DNA of 64,000 nt from Paludibacteraceae bacterium (GTDB lineage: Bacteria; Bacteroidota; Bacteroidia; Bacteroidales; Paludibacteraceae), in assembly GCA_017447875.1 (NCBI GenBank), contig JAFSMP010000015.1:1-64000 (forward strand), read 5' to 3'. The notes under the pieces are model-generated. The model had not been told where the DNA came from. It saw nothing but the letters and a program-made list of their open reading frames with translations, and searched no databases. Both the position numbers and the translations under genes were made by a program. How positions within the stretch are numbered: position 1 is the first letter of the stretch; each line of letters begins with the position of its first letter. Shown piece by piece: positions 34,817-42,080 of this stretch.

Positions 34817-34939
34817 TGTTTTACTTCTTATGTAAAAAAATCAGAAGATTTTTCTTGTGTAATTCGAGAAAAACTTTCATCATCGGTGTCGTCCAAGATT
34901 CTGTAGAAACGGCGCTTAACAGTAGCGGCGATGTGTTTT

Positions 34940-36052
34940 TTACGATTTGTCTACGATTATGTACTCCATATAATAAAGCGAATAATTCTTCCTGTCGAAA
35001 CCGTTGATTTCACAACTTACTCCAGATACCTTTACTTCTCTTATCTTTATATCAACACGCAAAGTATTAGCCTTATAATCATTATGGCTTTCTAAATAAT
35101 TTTGTACAAAACTTGTCAGCTCTGGTGCGATATTTTCTATTGGTAAAGAAAATACTATAGATATTCTATTCAAGTCTAGATTCTTTTCATTTAATTCCGG
35201 TACCGAAACAATCCATTTGTTAGCCTTCTTGTCGAATTTGGTCTTTACATTTATATATTTACCCTTCTCTTTTAAGCAAGAACCAAGATTAGCTTTATTT
35301 ATTTTAATGGTGTGTTTCGTAACAACAGGTAAACTTTTATTAATTGCCTTGTATTCTCTCCTCAAAGGTACTATTTTAGTGAAAGAAATTAACTCAAATA
35401 GCCTTGCACTTTCTATATTGTTCCCCTCGTCTAAATTAACACGTCCTGTTGTGTCAATTTTGCAATAAATAGTATATTCATTTTCCTTGCTTTCTTTCAT
35501 ATATTGGAAAAGAGCACCTATATCCACAAAAAGTTGAGAAGCATTTCCTACTTCCGTTAAGCCCGATATACTATCTGATTTGTATTGTTTTATTTCCTTG
35601 AGATTTTTCTTCAGTATTTTGTATGAACTAACCTCATAAGCATTCAATAAACTTACAGAAAAGCCGTCCCCTCTTAGATAAAAATCGGTATATTCTTCAC
35701 CACTCTTATGCGCTTCTAACGTTGCTTCGTTTGTGAATCGTACTCCATCGTACATCATACCAAAATATGTATCTAACGTATCGGTACGAACTATGTGCAC
35801 ATTTTGAGCGAAGAAAATAGGAATATTATCAAACCCTTTACCCTTCAAAATAAATGCCAATCCTGCGGATCCTCCTAATACACATGGAGAAAAAGAAACT
35901 TTACAAACAACCGAATCTGATTCTATCGAATGTTCTTTCATTCGGGGTTCATAAGCGCCTTTATACATTTCTAATGTCTTAAAAACATAATATTCTTCTG
36001 CACTCAAAGAAAGTGCGAGGATGGAAAAAATGAACAGGATAATCTTTTTCAT
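34940..36052 (-). CDS. Exported protein of unknown function, AT-rich
   Basis: 370 residues. Signal peptide MKKIILFIFSILALSLSAEE. Mature chain mixed alpha/beta with many Lys, Asn and Ser and no motif I recognise. The DNA is clearly more AT-rich than the neighbours and uses AT-ending codons, as does the next gene, which suggests recent acquisition. It lacks the shared C-terminal tail. Follows the 36062 gene by 9 bp, so probably one transcript. Function unknown. Confidence 0.75.
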   Translation of the reverse strand: MKKIILFIFSILALSLSAEEYYVFKTLEMYKGAYEPRMKEHSIESDSVVCKVSFSPCVLGGSAGLAFILKGKGFDNIPIFFAQNVHIVRTDTLDTYFGMMYDGVRFTNEATLEAHKSGEEYTDFYLRGDGFSVSLLNAYEVSSYKILKKNLKEIKQYKSDSISGLTEVGNASQLFVDIGALFQYMKESKENEYTIYCKIDTTGRVNLDEGNNIESARLFELISFTKIVPLRREYKAINKSLPVVTKHTIKINKANLGSCLKEKGKYINVKTKFDKKANKWIVSVPELNEKNLDLNRISIVFSLPIENIAPELTSFVQNYLESHNDYKANTLRVDIKIREVKVSGVSCEINGFDRKNYSLYYMEYIIVDKS

Positions 36053-36061
36053 AACTAAATA

Positions 36062-36337
36062 TTATTTTACTTTAGTCCATTTTGTGCATTCGCTTTTATA
36101 ACCTTTGATGTTCATGGAAATTGTCTTAACTCCTTTTGAGAGAGAAAGCCTTGTGCTCCATAAAGAAACTCGTTTCGCGATTTGCCCATCTGCTATGCGA
36201 GCATCACCATTATACTCCCATAAGATATTGAGATACGAAAGGGTATAAGCACAAGCATAAACCAAAATGAAATCGTGAGAATCAAATTCATCTTTCATCA
36301 TAGAAACAATTTGTCGAGCTTCATCTATAGTAATCAT
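36062..36337 (-). CDS. Small hypothetical protein, AT-rich
   Basis: 91 residues, no signal peptide. The N-terminal half is helical (ITIDEARQIVSMMKDEFD), the C-terminal half basic with Ser, Lys and Trp. AT-rich like the gene that follows it. No family recognised. The upstream region lacks a clear TAnnTTTG box and contains three inverted repeats up to the tRNA gene. Confidence 0.6.
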   Translation of the reverse strand: MITIDEARQIVSMMKDEFDSHDFILVYACAYTLSYLNILWEYNGDARIADGQIAKRVSLWSTRLSLSKGVKTISMNIKGYKSECTKWTKVK

Positions 36338-36401
36338 AGGTAGATTTTTTAATTCATGGTTATTAATTTTCGTTATACTAGAAGCGTTTATAATTTCACG
36401 T

Positions 36402-36479
36402 GTGATACCAAATTAGTATCATAGAACTAATTTTGCTGCGCAACGCTTTGCGCTTGGTTGATCGGTCAAGTTTGACCGA
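36402..36479. repeat. Three successive inverted repeats next to tRNA-Ala
   Basis: TGATAC/GTATCA (36402-36420, 7-nt loop), GCGCAA/TTGCGC (36437-36452, 4-nt loop) and ATCGGTCAA/TTGACCGAT (36460-36479). The last could end the tRNA transcript, although the T-run follows it only on the plus strand. Alternatively they mark an integration border. Confidence 0.6.
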
Positions 36480-36492
36480 TAGATTGTTTTTG

Positions 36493-36566
36493 TGGAGTAT
36501 AGCGGACTCGAACCGCTCACCTCAACACTGCCAGTGTTGCGCTCTAGCCAGATGAGCTAATACCCC
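36493..36566 (-). tRNA. tRNA-Ala (GGC anticodon)
   Basis: 74 nt, all arms foldable: acceptor GGGGTAT/ATACTCC with the G3-U70 wobble that identifies alanine tRNAs, D arm, anticodon stem CAACA/TGTTG with loop CTGGCAG, T arm AGCGG-TTCGAGT-CCGCT and discriminator A. CCA is not encoded. The mature 5' end is 2 nt after the stop codon of the upstream gene, so it is probably cut from a shared transcript. Confidence 0.95.
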
Positions 36567-36568
36567 GA

Positions 36569-37576
36569 TTATTTCTTAATAAACTTAACGATACAATCGA
36601 TACAAATTGGTTTGCCGGATTGCGGGTCGATGAAGACGTTCGCAGGGTGCATGTCTTCAAGGTGCAGGCGTTCGCTGATATAGTTTACTCCGTTACCGTC
36701 ACCATTGTCATGGAAGCCCTTCGAGCCTACCATCTCGTCTATCTCTACTTTAGTAGCGAGTCGTTGGCAGTCAATATAAGGCTGTGTGAGGATGATTCTG
36801 AACAATCCGTCTGAATCACGAGTGAAGCCAATAGTAGTCATCTGCGTTTCCGGGAACAAGGCATTGTGGAGCACGATAGCTTCCAATGCTTTGTCCAACG
36901 TGGAGTAGATAGACGTGCGCTCTTTGATGACAGACGTATCTCCTGCCTTGTAATACACTTTGGCTTCCGCTCCTTTGGCAATCATAGGTCCATAGACGGA
37001 CGTGAAAACCTTCTCGGGATTCGAGAACCATATACCTTTAGCACGAGCCCATTGTTCAACAGCCTCCTCTTGTTTGGCGTCTATTTCCCAATTTGCTGGG
37101 CTGCCTGTTTTGCTTTTAAGAGAAAAGCGACCTGGTTCAAAGCTTGTTCGCGCGTAGCCACATACGGTGTACGCCCCAATGAGCGGCGAATCTGCAAGGC
37201 AGAGGCCTGCATGCTCTTGTTGATTAAATCGATCAAGATTTGTTCTTCCATTGAGTATATCGTTTATATAGTTATCAATCAATTGGAGCGTGTGCTCCGA
37301 AAAACCGTTGTAGGTGATAGAGGTGTTGATTTGTTCTTGGCGCGTAGGCCACATGTCATCACTCATTTCTATTCGATCGGTTGAGTTCCATTCGGCTTCC
37401 CCGAAGAGCACTTCATTAACAACCTCAATTATCTCCTCGTCTGTCCATCCAAGACCTGAACGTCTAAACTCCTCCAATAACTGCGGAGCCCAGCGCGGAT
37501 CAATCAGCTCTGTCCAGCCTCTGTCTTCCAGATAATTGTCGGCTACGCATATCGCTGTCGGATATTGTTCGTTCAT
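36569..37576 (-). CDS. Polyvalent-protein-type kinase-like protein
   Basis: 335 residues from ATG 37576 (an upstream ATG lies in the promoter). N-terminal half unassigned, with acidic helices. The C-terminal half looks like the serine/threonine/tyrosine kinase domain of polyvalent proteins: glycine loop and Lys in KGAEAKVYY then SVIKERT, RIILTQPYIDC, catalytic-type LEDMHPANVF and CIDCIV. Those domains are known from mobile-element polyproteins, but here the protein stands alone. Its stop is 2 nt from tRNA-Ala. Biological target unknown. Confidence 0.78.
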   Translation of the reverse strand: MNEQYPTAICVADNYLEDRGWTELIDPRWAPQLLEEFRRSGLGWTDEEIIEVVNEVLFGEAEWNSTDRIEMSDDMWPTRQEQINTSITYNGFSEHTLQLIDNYINDILNGRTNLDRFNQQEHAGLCLADSPLIGAYTVCGYARTSFEPGRFSLKSKTGSPANWEIDAKQEEAVEQWARAKGIWFSNPEKVFTSVYGPMIAKGAEAKVYYKAGDTSVIKERTSIYSTLDKALEAIVLHNALFPETQMTTIGFTRDSDGLFRIILTQPYIDCQRLATKVEIDEMVGSKGFHDNGDGNGVNYISERLHLEDMHPANVFIDPQSGKPICIDCIVKFIKK

Positions 37577-37596
37577 GTCTTTGCAACTTTTGGCTG

Positions 37597-37628
37597 CAAA
37601 GGTACTAAAAAAAAATGATATATGCAAG
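37597..37628 (-). promoter_or_regulatory. Bacteroidota promoter, T-tract class
   Basis: Minus strand: CTTG (37628-37625), 20-nt spacer with nine T then AG, TACCTTTG (37604-37597); 21 nt before the kinase-like start and presumably also driving tRNA-Ala. Confidence 0.8.
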
Positions 37629-37675
37629 AAAAAAACGAGGAAATATCATTTTTATCACAAAACGGAGGGCAGAAA

Positions 37676-37707
37676 TTTGCATATGTTAAAATTTTGTTGT
37701 ATATTTG
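37676..37707 (+). promoter_or_regulatory. Bacteroidota promoter
   Basis: TTTG 37676-37679, 20-nt spacer, TATATTTG 37700-37707. The spacer has mixed A and T runs and fits neither class cleanly. Confidence 0.75.
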
Positions 37708-37747
37708 CACAGAATTTGAAAAGTGAAATAAAAACCGATAGAGAACT

Positions 37748-38104
37748 ATGAAAGTACAATGGACGAGTTTGGCAGATGAGGTGCGGGGACATGTGGATCA
37801 AAGACATTACGCACGGAGGATTCCCGGAAATGGGGAATGGGCAGCTGTGTGTGAAAAGCCGGAGCTGAGCAAGAAAACCAAGAAAAAGAAAGCAAGTCTG
37901 CCGCATGTAAAGGAGTTTGGCGCGCTGATTGCGACATGCAAGGAGATTCTCCATGACCCGGAGCGCAGGGCGGCATGGCAAGCCAAATATGATGAGGCAA
38001 AGCGGAAAGCACGCAAATATAACAAGCCGATTCAAGGGCGACTGTGCGATTATGTGCGGCACGAGGTGAGCGTAGCACTCAAAAAGGGTGAGGAAATCGC
38101 TTAA
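37748..38104 (+). CDS. Small basic hypothetical protein
   Basis: 118 residues, no signal peptide, rich in Lys and Arg (LSKKTKKKKASLP; YDEAKRKARKYNK) with predicted helices and a Trp-rich start (KVQWTSLADEVRGHV). Has its own promoter 41 nt upstream. Basic charge suggests nucleic-acid binding, but no known domain was recognised. Divergent from the kinase-like gene. Confidence 0.7.
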   Translation: MKVQWTSLADEVRGHVDQRHYARRIPGNGEWAAVCEKPELSKKTKKKKASLPHVKEFGALIATCKEILHDPERRAAWQAKYDEAKRKARKYNKPIQGRLCDYVRHEVSVALKKGEEIA

Positions 38105-38170
38105 TTCTCAGGTTATTCTTACCTATACTATATACATTTAACGAACGCGCGTACATACGCGCTTGTCATC

Positions 38171-38240
38171 ATTTCCACCTTATTTCCACCTTGTCACAAT
38201 ATATGCTCAATATATGCTCAATATATGCCGAATATATGCT
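38171..38240. repeat. Two 11-bp tandem arrays
   Basis: ATTTCCACCTT twice (38171-38192), then four units CAATATATGCT with two substitutions (38197-38240). Intergenic, after the small basic protein gene. Confidence 0.85.
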
Positions 38241-38287
38241 TTACCCGACATCACCATAACCAAACTACAAGAATGACATAGGGTCAA

Positions 38288-38326
38288 TAAAAACAGAAAC
38301 GCTCGAATGAGCGCCCCTGTTTCTAT
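38288..38326. terminator. Compound hairpin, possible terminator
   Basis: Outer stem AAACAG/CTGTTT and inner stem CGCTC/GAGCG separated by a 3-nt internal loop. The left flank is A-rich, giving T residues after the hairpin on the minus strand. Confidence 0.45.
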
Positions 38327-38337
38327 TTAGATGCGGA

Positions 38338-38439
38338 TTAACCCCCGAAGTTATCGAAACGGATGTCTGCATCATCGACGCCCAGCGAGTGGAGTAGGTC
38401 GAGGACGGTCTTGGCCATCATAGAAGGACGCTCCGGGTT
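38338..38439 (-). pseudogene. Remnant of the 3' end of nqrF
   Basis: 33 codons between two stops on the minus strand read NPERPSMMAKTVLDLLHSLG and end in IRFDNFGG before the stop. NqrF (FAD/NADH subunit of the Na+-pumping NADH:quinone reductase) ends in P-P-M-M, a helix with LGV, then D-[DN]-F-G-G at the exact C-terminus, so this looks like the last ~30 residues of that gene left without the rest. Upstream sequence shows no further homology. A chance match is possible but unlikely given the exact end. Confidence 0.5.
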
Positions 38440-38591
38440 TTACTTGTGCCATTGTATTTTGCCATAAAATCACTTGATATTTAATCGTTATTTATAATAA
38501 GCTGCATGATATGCTGCATTATAAACATATACAGCAACAATATTTGGCGGTGCGCGGGGAACAGATGATAATTTAGGAAAAGACAAGACAC

Positions 38592-38621
38592 AAAAAAAGC
38601 CCACGCAATGAGCGTGAGCTT
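38592..38621 (-). terminator. Rho-independent terminator of the pectin operon
   Basis: Minus strand: stem AAGCTCACGC / GCGTGGGCTT (one mismatch) with a 5-nt loop, followed by a run of T. Lies 27 nt after the stop of the GH105-GH106 gene. Confidence 0.88.
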
Positions 38622-38648
38622 GTATCAGCCAACTATGATAAATGGGTT

Positions 38649-41600
38649 TTAGCGGTTTGGTTGGATCAGACGCAAGGTTACGGAATCAAGTCCGCAGGGC
38701 ATGACATCCCAATTGCCGTAATAGGAGACTTTGCCTCCCTTGAGGTTGGCGATATTGGCATCTTTGAAATTGCGCCAGACGATGCCGCGGCGGTCCATCT
38801 CGGCGAGGTAGTTGGCCGCCAGCGAGGAGACCTCGATACGAAGGGAGTTCTTGCCGGGACGGAGGTACGGAGTAATGTCCAGCAGGAAGGGGGCACAGAA
38901 GAGCGTACCGGCATCGTGGCCATTGACATATACATGCGCCGACTCGCGGACTCCGGACAAGTCAAGTAATTGACGATTTGACGATTTACGATTTACGATT
39001 TTCTTGCTTAGGCGGAAGGTAGTCTCATAGGCAAACGTACCGACGGCATCGGGATAGAGTGAACTCCAATATTGAGGATCTTTGATTGATGATTTAGGAT
39101 TTACGTTTTGGAAAGAACGCACGTCAACAGGGGTCACGGTCCAATTATTTACCGTTTGGACATTTACCATATGGTCATTTAGCATAGGTGCATGCGGGAG
39201 CGGATATGTGATTTGGCAGCCATCGGGTGAGACGGTGAGGAAGCAGGATTCGCCGCTATGAAGGGAGAGGCGAACGCTGTCGTTAGTGACCGAAGGATGA
39301 ATAAACGTATCCACCGCTACGGGTTGCAGGTTCGTGATAAAATAGAGCCAACCGTTATCCGTTCGGCGGCGGATAGTCTTGACACCGAGGTTTTTCATCG
39401 TCTCGGGCCGGATGGATGTGCGCGCAAGGGCGGCTTGGTAATCGCCGTCGGAGACACGTATGATTTTGGCGCCTTGTGCCTCCAACGCGGCAATACGTGC
39501 CGCAGTAGAGGGCGGCAGACGCTTGACCTCGGGCAAGACGAGTGCCGCATAGGTAACGCCCGAAGGAGCGATGAGTCTGCCCTCTGCATCGACACCGCGG
39601 ATGGAGTCAATCATCCGGTCGGACACATAGTCGGGGTCATAGCCGGCGTTGTATATCTCATTGACCGCCCGGATGAAACGCGGGGCGACCTTGTCCATCT
39701 TATGGATATCAAAAAGCAGCAGCCGTCCGGGATACTCCGCCCAGATGTCATAGACGGGCAGATAGAGCAACAGATCATTGTCGGGTGTGCCGGACTGCAT
39801 CGCTTCCTGCACACGCTGCATGTACGAGAGGAACGCCGGTGCGTCGCGCCAGATGGTGTTCTGCGGGTTCATCTCCATAGCGGCGTAGAACAGATAGCCG
39901 GGCCATGCAGCGGACTGGGGCGAATAAGCCGTACCGTGGAAATAGCAACGGTTGACACCCGCCACCATCATCAGGTCGAAATCCGGCTTACATTGGCTGA
40001 ACGAAGTACGGAAATGCTCGGTGAGCCAAGTGAACGTCTCCGCCGTGACAAGCGGTTTGCCATAGAAATGCGCGACGGACGCGGGGTATTTGAGCATGGA
40101 GAGATCGGAGTAGTTGGGCCGTGTGAGGGTGTCGGTACGGAGACCCTTGATCCCGAAATCCGAGAGTCCGAAGCCCTCTATCTCGGGAATATCGACTGCG
40201 GCATACATATCCAGCAGGTTCGCCGGCGAGCCATGGGACTGGTTGCGCACCTGCACGCCGTGGCTATGGCACCAGTTGACCCAGACCTCGGCAAAGTTCT
40301 CCATGAGCAGTTCGGCAAGGGTCTGCCGGTAATCCATCTTGACCTGCTCCTGCTCGTCCAGCAGTTCGGCATAATGATCTTGCAGCCGGTATCCACGCCG
40401 CCGCTCGAACTCCACCAGAAGACTGTCTGTCCAGTCGGCGCCATAGACCTCGTAGGAGTCGTTGAAGAAGGTATGGGGGAACGGTACGCCGGAGCGGGCA
40501 AAAGCGGTATCGAACTTGGAGAGGTAAAACTCCACCGCTTCGCGTGAGAAATGATCAAGCACGAAACCCTCGCCGCCGGGTGCAGCCCGTTTGACTTTCT
40601 GGCGAGTAGGCACAATCTCAAGGCGGATAGAGTCTCCCTCACGGTGGAAGACCGCTTTCTTGGCGGCATACCGGGCGGAGATCTCCGGTCCTCCGAAAGG
40701 CCAGCCGGTGCCGTTGTTCATATCTATCTGCACGCCGAGCCGTGCACCCTCGGTCTCGCACCAGCCGAGCATATTCATCCACCGCGGCGAGAGATAAGGG
40801 ATGTCGTTCTGTTCGTTACCCTTGACGCCATAGATAGGGGTAATCTCCACCGCGCCTATACCGGCTTTGCGGAGGGTCTCCAACTGGTAAGTGATACCGG
40901 CTGAATCAACTGCCGAACCGAGCCACCACCAGCAGGTACCGGGGAGCGTTCTGTTATGGGCTGATTCGATAGACGTCTGGAGTTTCTGCACCTCCGTAGC
41001 ACAGAGAAGGAAACATCCTACTCCATAGTCCTCGAAATCGGGCAAGCGGTCATAGGTGACAGGTTGTGAGTCTTTGGGCTCCTTGCCGGTACCCTGCTGG
41101 TAGCCTAACATACCATCGGGGTGGACACAGTCCCGCACCATCGCCTCCCAGGTAGCAAGGATCATCGGTTCGTATTCCGCACGCGGTAGCAGCCCGCGGT
41201 TGACACACCATGCATAGCCATAGATAAAGAGCGAGGTGCCGGTCACTTCTTTACCTCCGAAATCGGTAGAGTCCGCGAGAGAGCAGTTCCAGAAATAATC
41301 CTGCCGCTGCAATGGACGCAGTCCTTCGAGCAGGGAGAGGAGATCGGAAACATATTCGTTGTAGTGCGGATCGGAAGGTTGCATCTCGTCGAGCACGCGG
41401 CATAACGCCGCCACTACCCATCCGTCGCCACGGGACCAGTAACAGTCTTTTCCGCCCGGAGTCTGGTATGGCGGATTGAAATCACGGTCCCGCCACCAGA
41501 GTCCGTTAGCAGGGTTTCGCAGGCCTCCGTCCTGCCTGTTACGGGTATATTCGTACATGCGCCACGCTTTGTCGGCATAGCGGGTGTCGCCCGTTGTGCG

Positions 41601-42080
41601 CGATAGTTTATAGAGAGCAGGCATACCCATCTGGATTGCATCAATCCACCACCAGTCATCGTCCGTCGTGTCCGCCAAGAGGAGATTCGCGTGTTCGATG
41701 ACATGGTCAAGCGTACCATAGCCGAGGCGGTACATGTCGATATAAGTCTGACAGCAGCAGTAGTCATCGGCATCGCGGGTGGTGATACCGTTTCGCGGCG
41801 TCCAATGATGTGCATTTGCCCATGTGAGCGTATAGTCCCTGTACTCAGGACGCGGATCGAGCTCGTAGAGCGCCATGAGTCCTTCGTAATAGACCGCGCG
41901 CGTCCAGAGGGAAGAAGGGCGTTTCTTATTGCGCACGAAAGTGACTGCCGCCGGATCGGGACAGTAGTTCATGAACCACGCGTTGACACGCGTAGCCACA
42001 TCAAGTCCTTCTTCCGCCTTTACACACAAAGGCAGGATACTACTTAGAAGCAGGAAGAACAGTAAGCATGTTTTTCTCAT
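38649..42080 (-). CDS. Bimodular GH105 unsaturated rhamnogalacturonyl hydrolase plus GH106 alpha-L-rhamnosidase
   Basis: 1143 residues with signal peptide (MRKTCLLFFLLLSSILPLC). Residues about 25-370: GH105 (alpha/alpha barrel) motifs WTRAVYYEGLMALYE, WWIDAIQMGMPALY, YWSRGDGWVVAAL and DFGGKEVTGTSLF. Residues about 385-960: GH106 motifs WWWLGSAVDSAGITYQLETL, TPIYGVKG, MNNGTGWPFGGPE and HTFFNDSYEVYGADWT. A jelly-roll region (about 980-1143) follows. GH105 removes the unsaturated uronate left by lyases and GH106 removes rhamnose, so the fusion performs consecutive steps on rhamnogalacturonan oligomers, probably in the periplasm. Overlaps GH28 by 41 nt. Three heptamer arrays sit in its C-terminal part. 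Confidence 0.9.
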   Translation of the reverse strand: MRKTCLLFFLLLSSILPLCVKAEEGLDVATRVNAWFMNYCPDPAAVTFVRNKKRPSSLWTRAVYYEGLMALYELDPRPEYRDYTLTWANAHHWTPRNGITTRDADDYCCCQTYIDMYRLGYGTLDHVIEHANLLLADTTDDDWWWIDAIQMGMPALYKLSRTTGDTRYADKAWRMYEYTRNRQDGGLRNPANGLWWRDRDFNPPYQTPGGKDCYWSRGDGWVVAALCRVLDEMQPSDPHYNEYVSDLLSLLEGLRPLQRQDYFWNCSLADSTDFGGKEVTGTSLFIYGYAWCVNRGLLPRAEYEPMILATWEAMVRDCVHPDGMLGYQQGTGKEPKDSQPVTYDRLPDFEDYGVGCFLLCATEVQKLQTSIESAHNRTLPGTCWWWLGSAVDSAGITYQLETLRKAGIGAVEITPIYGVKGNEQNDIPYLSPRWMNMLGWCETEGARLGVQIDMNNGTGWPFGGPEISARYAAKKAVFHREGDSIRLEIVPTRQKVKRAAPGGEGFVLDHFSREAVEFYLSKFDTAFARSGVPFPHTFFNDSYEVYGADWTDSLLVEFERRRGYRLQDHYAELLDEQEQVKMDYRQTLAELLMENFAEVWVNWCHSHGVQVRNQSHGSPANLLDMYAAVDIPEIEGFGLSDFGIKGLRTDTLTRPNYSDLSMLKYPASVAHFYGKPLVTAETFTWLTEHFRTSFSQCKPDFDLMMVAGVNRCYFHGTAYSPQSAAWPGYLFYAAMEMNPQNTIWRDAPAFLSYMQRVQEAMQSGTPDNDLLLYLPVYDIWAEYPGRLLLFDIHKMDKVAPRFIRAVNEIYNAGYDPDYVSDRMIDSIRGVDAEGRLIAPSGVTYAALVLPEVKRLPPSTAARIAALEAQGAKIIRVSDGDYQAALARTSIRPETMKNLGVKTIRRRTDNGWLYFITNLQPVAVDTFIHPSVTNDSVRLSLHSGESCFLTVSPDGCQITYPLPHAPMLNDHMVNVQTVNNWTVTPVDVRSFQNVNPKSSIKDPQYWSSLYPDAVGTFAYETTFRLSKKIVNRKSSNRQLLDLSGVRESAHVYVNGHDAGTLFCAPFLLDITPYLRPGKNSLRIEVSSLAANYLAEMDRRGIVWRNFKDANIANLKGGKVSYYGNWDVMPCGLDSVTLRLIQPNR
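38969..39003 (-). repeat. Heptamer array in GH105-GH106 gene (1)
   Basis: Plus strand units ATTGACG, ATTTGACG (8 bp), ATTTACG and ATTTACG, then partial; in frame, encoding a short K/S/N/R-rich stretch near residue 1030. Confidence 0.82.
39071..39105 (-). repeat. Heptamer array in GH105-GH106 gene (2)
   Basis: Plus strand units ATTGAGG, ATCTTTG, ATTGATG, ATTTAGG and ATTTACG; in frame near residue 995. Confidence 0.8.
39144..39185 (-). repeat. Heptamer array in GH105-GH106 gene (3), degenerate
   Basis: About six loose 7-bp units (for example ACCGTTT, TACCATA, TGGTCAT); in frame near residue 970, just after the GH106 domain. The most degenerate of the three. Confidence 0.55.

Larger units (their letters stand above)
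38105..38648. other. Gene-poor stretch with repeats and a gene remnant
   Basis: No intact gene seen. It holds 11-bp tandem arrays (38171-38240), a compound hairpin (38288-38326), an apparent nqrF remnant (38338-38439) and the terminator of the leftward pectin operon (38592-38621). The rest, about 38440-38590, is AT-rich with nothing recognisable. Confidence 0.7.

Noticed and set aside
36569-37576. Toxin (HipA-like) of a toxin-antitoxin pair
   Set aside because: The kinase motifs fit the polyvalent-protein kinase type better and no antitoxin-like gene is adjacent in the same orientation.
38197-38240. CRISPR-like array
   Set aside because: The 11-bp units are directly adjacent with no spacers and no cas genes are present.
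39258-40547. 429-codon frame opposite the GH105-GH106 gene
   Set aside because: Arg/Asp/Gly-rich shadow of the GH106 coding sequence; no promoter or known motif.
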